64,000 nucleotides of DNA, taken from the NCBI GenBank assembly GCA_023386815.1, contig JAEWIZ010000023.1, positions 1 through 64,000 of the forward strand, read 5' to 3'. How positions within the stretch are numbered: the first letter of the stretch is position 1; the number at the start of each line of letters is the position of its first letter. The notes beneath the pieces are model-generated. The model was not told the DNA's origin. It saw only the letters and a program-made list of their open reading frames with translations, and made no database searches. This document shows, one piece after another, positions 60,096 to 64,000 of this stretch. Position numbers and translations under genes: made by a program. Source of the stretch: Bacillota bacterium. Its GTDB lineage: Bacteria; Bacillota; Clostridia; Lachnospirales; Lachnospiraceae.

Positions 60096-60340
60096 AATAT
60101 GTAAAAACAGCGTTGATAAAAGCTACGATATCTGATTTTCCTACAGAGAGCCGGTGGTTGGTGCGAACCGGTGAAAAGACGAATCCTTCCACTTTTGGAG
60201 CTGTCGGCGAAGAGTCGAAAGGTTAGTACCCTTTATCGTACTTATGAGTGGCTGAAGGATACTTCAGCAATTTGGGTGGCAACGCGGATTCCTTTCGTCC
60301 CATGTTTTATACATGGCAGAGAGGGATTTTTTTTATGCAT
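60096..60340 (+). ncRNA. T-box riboswitch leader of serS
   Basis: A tRNA-sensing leader. Stem I begins with the AGAGAG...GGTGG...GTGCGAACCGG pattern near 60144. A serine codon UCC, the presumed specifier, lies near 60184-60190. The T-box itself is GGGTGGCAACGCGG (60274-60287), which forms the antiterminator with the uncharged tRNA acceptor end. A terminator hairpin ending in GAGGG-ATTTTTTTT follows. Uncharged tRNA-Ser should switch the leader on. The specifier position was not derived from a folded model. Confidence 0.92.
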
Positions 60341-60449
60341 TTTTATATGCACCCCACTAACTTATCAGGACTGGAGAATTTCTTCCCCTACTGTTCGTAA
60401 AATTAAAAGATTGAAAGCTACCTAAGTGTAGCGGATTGGAGGCAATAAC

Positions 60450-61736
60450 ATGTTAGATTTAAAATTTGTCAGAGAGAATCCTGAGATTGTAAAAAAAAAT
60501 ATCCGTAACAAATTCCAGGACAATAAATTACCTTTGGTAGATGAGGTAATTGCGTTGGATGTAGAAAACAGAAATACGAAACAGGAAGCGGATAATTTAA
60601 GATTTGAGAGAAATAAGATCTCAAAGCAAATCGGCGGTTTGATGGCTCAAGGCAAACGAGAGGAAGCAGAGGAACTTAAGAAACAGGTAACTACTGATTC
60701 CGAGCGTCTTGCAGAATTAGAGGCCAAAGAAGCAGAGTTTGATGAAAAGATCAAAAAAATCATGATGATTATTCCAAACATTATCGATCCAAGTGTACCA
60801 ATCGGTAAGGATGACAGCGAAAATGTTGAGGTTAAAAAATATGGTGAGCCTGTAGTTCCTGAATTTGATATTCCTTATCATGCAGAAATTATGGAAAGCT
60901 TCAATGGCCTTGACCTTGATAGTGCAAGAAAGGTAGCTGGAAATGGTTTCTATTATTTAATGGGTGATATCGCTAGAATCCACTCCGCTGTTATCTCCTA
61001 CGCTAGAGATTTCATGATTGACCGCGGCTTTACCTACTGTATTCCGCCTTATATGATCCGCAGTGAAGTTGTTACCGGCGTAATGAGCTTTGCCGAGATG
61101 GAAGCAATGATGTATAAGATTGAAGGCGAAGATTTATTCTTAATCGGTACCAGCGAGCACTCTATGATCGGTAAATTTATTGATACTATTCTGTCAGAGG
61201 ATACCCTGCCTCAAGCGCTGACCAGCTACTCTCCCTGCTTCCGTAAGGAAAAAGGAGCTCATGGCTTAGAGGAAAGAGGCGTTTACCGTATCCATCAATT
61301 CGAGAAACAGGAAATGATCGTAGTATGTAAGCCGGAAGATAGCATGGCATGGTTTGATAAATTGTGGCAGAACACTGTAGATTTATTCCGCAGTCTGGAT
61401 ATCCCGGTTAGAACCTTGGAGTGCTGCTCCGGTGACTTAGCTGATTTAAAAGTGAAATCCTTTGACGTAGAAGCTTGGTCTCCGAGACAGAAGAAATACT
61501 TTGAGGTCGGAAGCTGCTCTAACTTAGGTGACGCTCAGGCACGCCGCTTAAAGATCCGTGTGAACGGCGAAGACGGCAAATACTTCGCTCATACCCTAAA
61601 TAATACCGTAGTTGCTCCTCCTCGTATGCTAATTGCCTTCCTGGAGAATAACTTAAATGCTGACGGTTCTGTAAATATTCCTAAGGCATTGCAGCCATAT
61701 ATGGGTGGAAAGACTGTAATTAATAAAATTAAATAA
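60450..61736 (+). CDS. serS: Seryl-tRNA synthetase
   Basis: A class II aminoacyl-tRNA synthetase of 428 aa that charges tRNA-Ser. Residues 1-110 form the tRNA-binding coiled coil (NIRNKFQDNKLPLVDEVIAL start). The catalytic domain has motif 2 CFRKEKGAHGLEERGVYRIH near residue 265 and motif 3 in NTVVAPPRMLIAFLENN. GGAGGCAATAAC precedes the ATG. A T-box leader controls it. Confidence 0.97.
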   Translation: MLDLKFVRENPEIVKKNIRNKFQDNKLPLVDEVIALDVENRNTKQEADNLRFERNKISKQIGGLMAQGKREEAEELKKQVTTDSERLAELEAKEAEFDEKIKKIMMIIPNIIDPSVPIGKDDSENVEVKKYGEPVVPEFDIPYHAEIMESFNGLDLDSARKVAGNGFYYLMGDIARIHSAVISYARDFMIDRGFTYCIPPYMIRSEVVTGVMSFAEMEAMMYKIEGEDLFLIGTSEHSMIGKFIDTILSEDTLPQALTSYSPCFRKEKGAHGLEERGVYRIHQFEKQEMIVVCKPEDSMAWFDKLWQNTVDLFRSLDIPVRTLECCSGDLADLKVKSFDVEAWSPRQKKYFEVGSCSNLGDAQARRLKIRVNGEDGKYFAHTLNNTVVAPPRMLIAFLENNLNADGSVNIPKALQPYMGGKTVINKIK

Positions 61737-61782
61737 CAAAGCAATATACTCCATTCCTTTGTGGAGCAAATAAAATATTTTG

Positions 61783-61820
61783 AACGTGTGGCATAGTGTA
61801 AAAACTGTGCCACACGTTTT
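61783..61820. terminator. Terminator after serS
   Basis: AACGTGTGGCA and TGCCACACGTT form a perfect 11-bp stem with a 14-nt loop and TTTTTCTT follows. It serves serS and may also end the convergent ABC transcript, since the opposite side is A/T-rich. Confidence 0.85.
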
Positions 61821-61853
61821 TCTTATCTTGTATTGCCTTAGGCTTCTGTAAGA

Positions 61854-62597
61854 TCACTCCCATTTAAAAAAACGAAGTGAAATCACGATGCATATCACTG
61901 CTATCACAAGCATCACAATTACAGGAACGAACACACTTCCAATTGGCAAACCAAGGGAAGCGGCCTTTAGCAACTTTATTCCCTGGGTCAAGGGCATGAT
62001 ATCTGCTACTTTTTGAAGTGGTACAGGCATCACTTCATAGGGTAGCGTAGCTCCTGAGAAAATAAGCATTGGAAAGTACAGCAGACTGGCAGCCGCGCTT
62101 GCAATTTTCATATTCGGTGCAATTCCTCCCACCAATACCCCAATGCTAAACATTGATATCATAACCAGAAAGTATGCTCCTAAGAATTGAAACCATGAGC
62201 CGTGCAAGCGGTAGCCGAACAATAATGCCCCTGTTGCATAGACCAGGATGAGCGAAGCGAATGAATAAAGCGCATAAATGACAACCTGCACTGCTAGTAT
62301 CAGAGCCGGACTAACCGGCGTTACCTTGAATCGCTTCAAGATCCTTCTTCCCCGATAATCAGATATGACCAGAGGTAGTCCCATCACTCCCCCGGCACAT
62401 ATGGCAATCGTAGATACCGCACCAAAGGATTGCTCTAAGAAAGAATATTGCGCACCTTCAAAAGCAGGCTTACTTCCAAAAACTGCTCCCAGGATAACTA
62501 CCACGATAACAGGCATACAGATTGCAAATATAAACATATCCATCCCTCGAAGCGATAGTGATATTTCTGTTTTAAGCAAGGCTTTCAATGCTCTCAT
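61854..62597 (-). CDS. ABC-2 type exporter permease
   Basis: A 247-aa membrane protein with six transmembrane segments, the usual size for DrrB-like exporter permeases. It opens RALKALLKTEISLSLRGMDM, and the segments around VMGLPLVISDYRGRRILKRF and LTQGIKLLKAASLGLPIG are typical coupling loops. The start was placed at this ATG because GGAGGGA lies 9 nt before it; the longer frame overlaps the ATPase gene in another register. The ATPase stop overlaps its start by 26 bp. Substrate unknown. Confidence 0.88.
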   Translation of the reverse strand: MRALKALLKTEISLSLRGMDMFIFAICMPVIVVVILGAVFGSKPAFEGAQYSFLEQSFGAVSTIAICAGGVMGLPLVISDYRGRRILKRFKVTPVSPALILAVQVVIYALYSFASLILVYATGALLFGYRLHGSWFQFLGAYFLVMISMFSIGVLVGGIAPNMKIASAAASLLYFPMLIFSGATLPYEVMPVPLQKVADIMPLTQGIKLLKAASLGLPIGSVFVPVIVMLVIAVICIVISLRFFKWE

Positions 62598-63318
62598 AGT
62601 TTTTTCCCTCCTCATCCGTATACCAAAGATACGCATCCTCAAATTTATCATATGGACTTGCAGCAACTGCCTCCTGTACCGTTCCATAAAAAACGGTTAC
62701 TCCATTTTTTAAAATCATAATTTTATCGCAGAGTGCCTCTACCTCATCCATGAAATGAGAGGTTAATAATATGGTCATTCCTTTTTGCTTTAAGTCTGAA
62801 AGGCTCTTCCACACATCCCTTCTTGCTCTTGTATCAAGCCCAGTTGTTAACTCATCTAAGAATACAACTTCAGGATCTGGAATCAATGCAAGAACAATGA
62901 ACAATCGCTGCTTCTGCCCTCCGGAAAGCTCACTCACCTGACTCTTCAGCTTATCTAACAGACCAAACTCTTCTAGCAATTTCCTATAATTCAAAGAATT
63001 TTTATAGAGGGAAGCCGTGGTTTCACAAAGCTCAGCCACTCTGATTTTTTCTTGGTAGTTTGCTTCCTGGAATTGAACACCAACTCTTTCATACAGCCTT
63101 TTCCTGTCTGTCTGTGGGTTCATCCCTAGAATGGATACGGTCCCATTGTCTTGCTTTTTTGTTCCTAACATACATTCAATTGTGGTGCTTTTACCAGCAC
63201 CGTTTGCACCCAATAGACCAAATACTTCTCCGCGACGTATTGAGATATTAATATTTTGCACCGCTTTGAGATTGGCATAGGACTTACACAATTCTTTTAC
63301 TTCAATCGTTGTTTCCAT
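62572..63318 (-). CDS. ABC exporter ATP-binding protein (DrrA/NodI type)
   Basis: A 248-aa ATPase. Walker A is GANGAGKSTTIECML near residue 38, the signature LSGGQKQRLFIVLALI near 131, Walker B VVFLDELTTGLD, H-loop LTSHFMDEVEAL. It should power the adjoining permease for export of a drug or other compound. AGGAGG precedes the ATG. A hairpin separates it from the MerR gene. Confidence 0.92.
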   Translation of the reverse strand: METTIEVKELCKSYANLKAVQNINISIRRGEVFGLLGANGAGKSTTIECMLGTKKQDNGTVSILGMNPQTDRKRLYERVGVQFQEANYQEKIRVAELCETTASLYKNSLNYRKLLEEFGLLDKLKSQVSELSGGQKQRLFIVLALIPDPEVVFLDELTTGLDTRARRDVWKSLSDLKQKGMTILLTSHFMDEVEALCDKIMILKNGVTVFYGTVQEAVAASPYDKFEDAYLWYTDEEGKNYESIESLA

Positions 63319-63358
63319 GTGATTTAATCCCTCCTGTTCTTTTTTACATCAAAAGAAT

Positions 63359-63382
63359 AACACCAGAACAAAGTCTGGTGTT
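63359..63382 (-). terminator. Hairpin between the MerR-type regulator and the exporter
   Basis: AACACCAGA and TCTGGTGTT form a perfect 9-bp stem with a 6-nt loop. On the minus strand ATTCTTTTG follows, a modest T-tract. It may be a terminator for the regulator gene or an attenuator for the exporter. Confidence 0.6.
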
Positions 63383-63393
63383 ATAATGTAGGG

Positions 63394-64000
63394 TTATCCA
63401 AATCGTTTTTTCATTTTATCAAGGTGAATCAGCATTCGCTCTGCATTCTTCTGAGCATACCGCAAGGATGTGTGTAGTTTATCACATACAGAGACAATAT
63501 CGTCGCTTTCCTTTGGTGTATCAATAACTTGACGAATATCTGCCTCAGGGGCACGTGATAAGGTATTCAGCATTCGTAGAATTGCTGAAAGAGAGTAATT
63601 CGCACAACGCAAGGCACGTATGATTTTGAGCCTGCGAATATCCTCCACCGTATAAATACGATATCCATTTTCTTTTCGTTTTATAGTAAAGAGTCCATTC
63701 ATTTCCCAATTTCTTAACGTATCCATTGATATTTGTAAATATTCTGCTGTTTCTTTTCGAGTTAATACCATAAGATCTGTATCCAGATCATCACCTGACA
63801 ATAGCTTTTTTGTAATTACTATGGCCTCCTCCGCATTTTTTTGCTCCTGATTTATCTGCTTACGGTATTGTTCGGTCAATCGGATTGCTTTATTAAAATC
63901 TCCTGAGGCGGAGGCTTTTATAATTGAAATTGCCTGCTTTCTCAATCCATTTTGCAGTACTTCCACCTGAAAAGCAATTCTTACTAATTTAATCTGCTCT
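63394..64000 (-). CDS. MerR-family regulator, N-terminus beyond the window
   Basis: A DNA-binding regulator of at least 200 residues. The visible MerR helix-turn-helix reads LTRKETAEYLQISMDTLRNW, then EMNGLFTIKRKENGYRIYTV with the wing. The C-terminal part is helical (LHTSLRYAQKNAERMLIHLD). The minus-strand frame stays open to the right edge, adding EQIKLVRIAFQV before an internal GTG, so the true start is outside and a first HTH domain may lie there. It probably controls the neighbouring exporter genes. Confidence 0.8.
   Translation of the reverse strand, partial: EQIKLVRIAFQVEVLQNGLRKQAISIIKASASGDFNKAIRLTEQYRKQINQEQKNAEEAIVITKKLLSGDDLDTDLMVLTRKETAEYLQISMDTLRNWEMNGLFTIKRKENGYRIYTVEDIRRLKIIRALRCANYSLSAILRMLNTLSRAPEADIRQVIDTPKESDDIVSVCDKLHTSLRYAQKNAERMLIHLDKMKKRFG

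Overview
The window is A+T-rich DNA from an anaerobic Gram-positive bacterium. The best fit is a Clostridia member of the Lachnospiraceae type. Supporting signs are strong AGGAGG-type ribosome binding sites, a T-box leader in front of serS, LytTR/GHKL two-component proteins, an Ech-type [NiFe] hydrogenase, a flavodiiron protein, a lipoprotein-anchored ABC binding protein and a TopB with C-terminal zinc fingers. No tRNA, rRNA, CRISPR array or complete insertion sequence was found. Most genes lie on the minus strand.

Region by region. 0-13.3 kb holds stress and housekeeping genes (flavodiiron protein with a metallo-beta-lactamase-fold partner, topoisomerase III, DUF2804, DUF1456, SRPBCC, GNAT, MATE, a membrane-anchored serine hydrolase, a squalene-cyclase-like toroid). 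Gene relics lie between them: a LysE fragment, a second DUF1456 tail, and a 47-codon copy of the serine hydrolase C-terminus. 13.9-22.8 kb is a sugar-uptake island: ATPase, permease, binding lipoprotein, permease and a GH3 enzyme in one minus-strand operon. It is divergent from a LytTR regulator and GHKL kinase, with a direct-repeat candidate operator between them. 23.0-26.1 kb looks acquired: a TetR regulator with palindromic operators, an ABC exporter and a frameshifted KTR-domain gene typical of conjugative elements. 26.2-37.6 kb carries rlmD, a radical SAM enzyme, a DNA glycosylase, a two-component/FtsX-type ABC module, an aldo-keto reductase with Fe-S clusters and threonine aldolase. 37.7-41.2 kb carries ftsEX with a secreted coiled-coil partner. 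41.2-48.5 kb is redox and signalling: a four-domain CoA-disulfide-reductase-like protein, REC-kinase and REC-HDOD proteins, a YkgJ-type cysteine cluster protein and a NADH-oxidase-like flavoprotein downstream of a perfect Fur-type box. 48.6-59.8 kb is an ech-hyp operon (echABCDEF then hypA, hypB, hypF, hypC, hypD, hypE) behind a consensus sigma-A promoter. It encodes a membrane-bound ferredoxin-linked hydrogenase together with its NiFe(CN)2CO maturation machinery. 60.0-64.0 kb has a T-box-controlled serS, then an ABC exporter pair next to a MerR-type regulator cut by the window edge.

A recurring oddity between 37 and 54 kb is short degenerate tandem repeats of 51, 16, 12, about 21 and 36 bp. 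Most are in intergenic DNA. One is translated as a lysine-rich N-terminal extension of HypF. The most promising less-described arrangements are the LytTR/GHKL-linked importer plus GH3 island, the ftsEX operon whose coiled-coil partner lacks a recognisable hydrolase domain, the Fur-box/tandem-repeat leader before the flavoprotein gene, and the translationally coupled 47-aa mini-membrane protein after the serine hydrolase.
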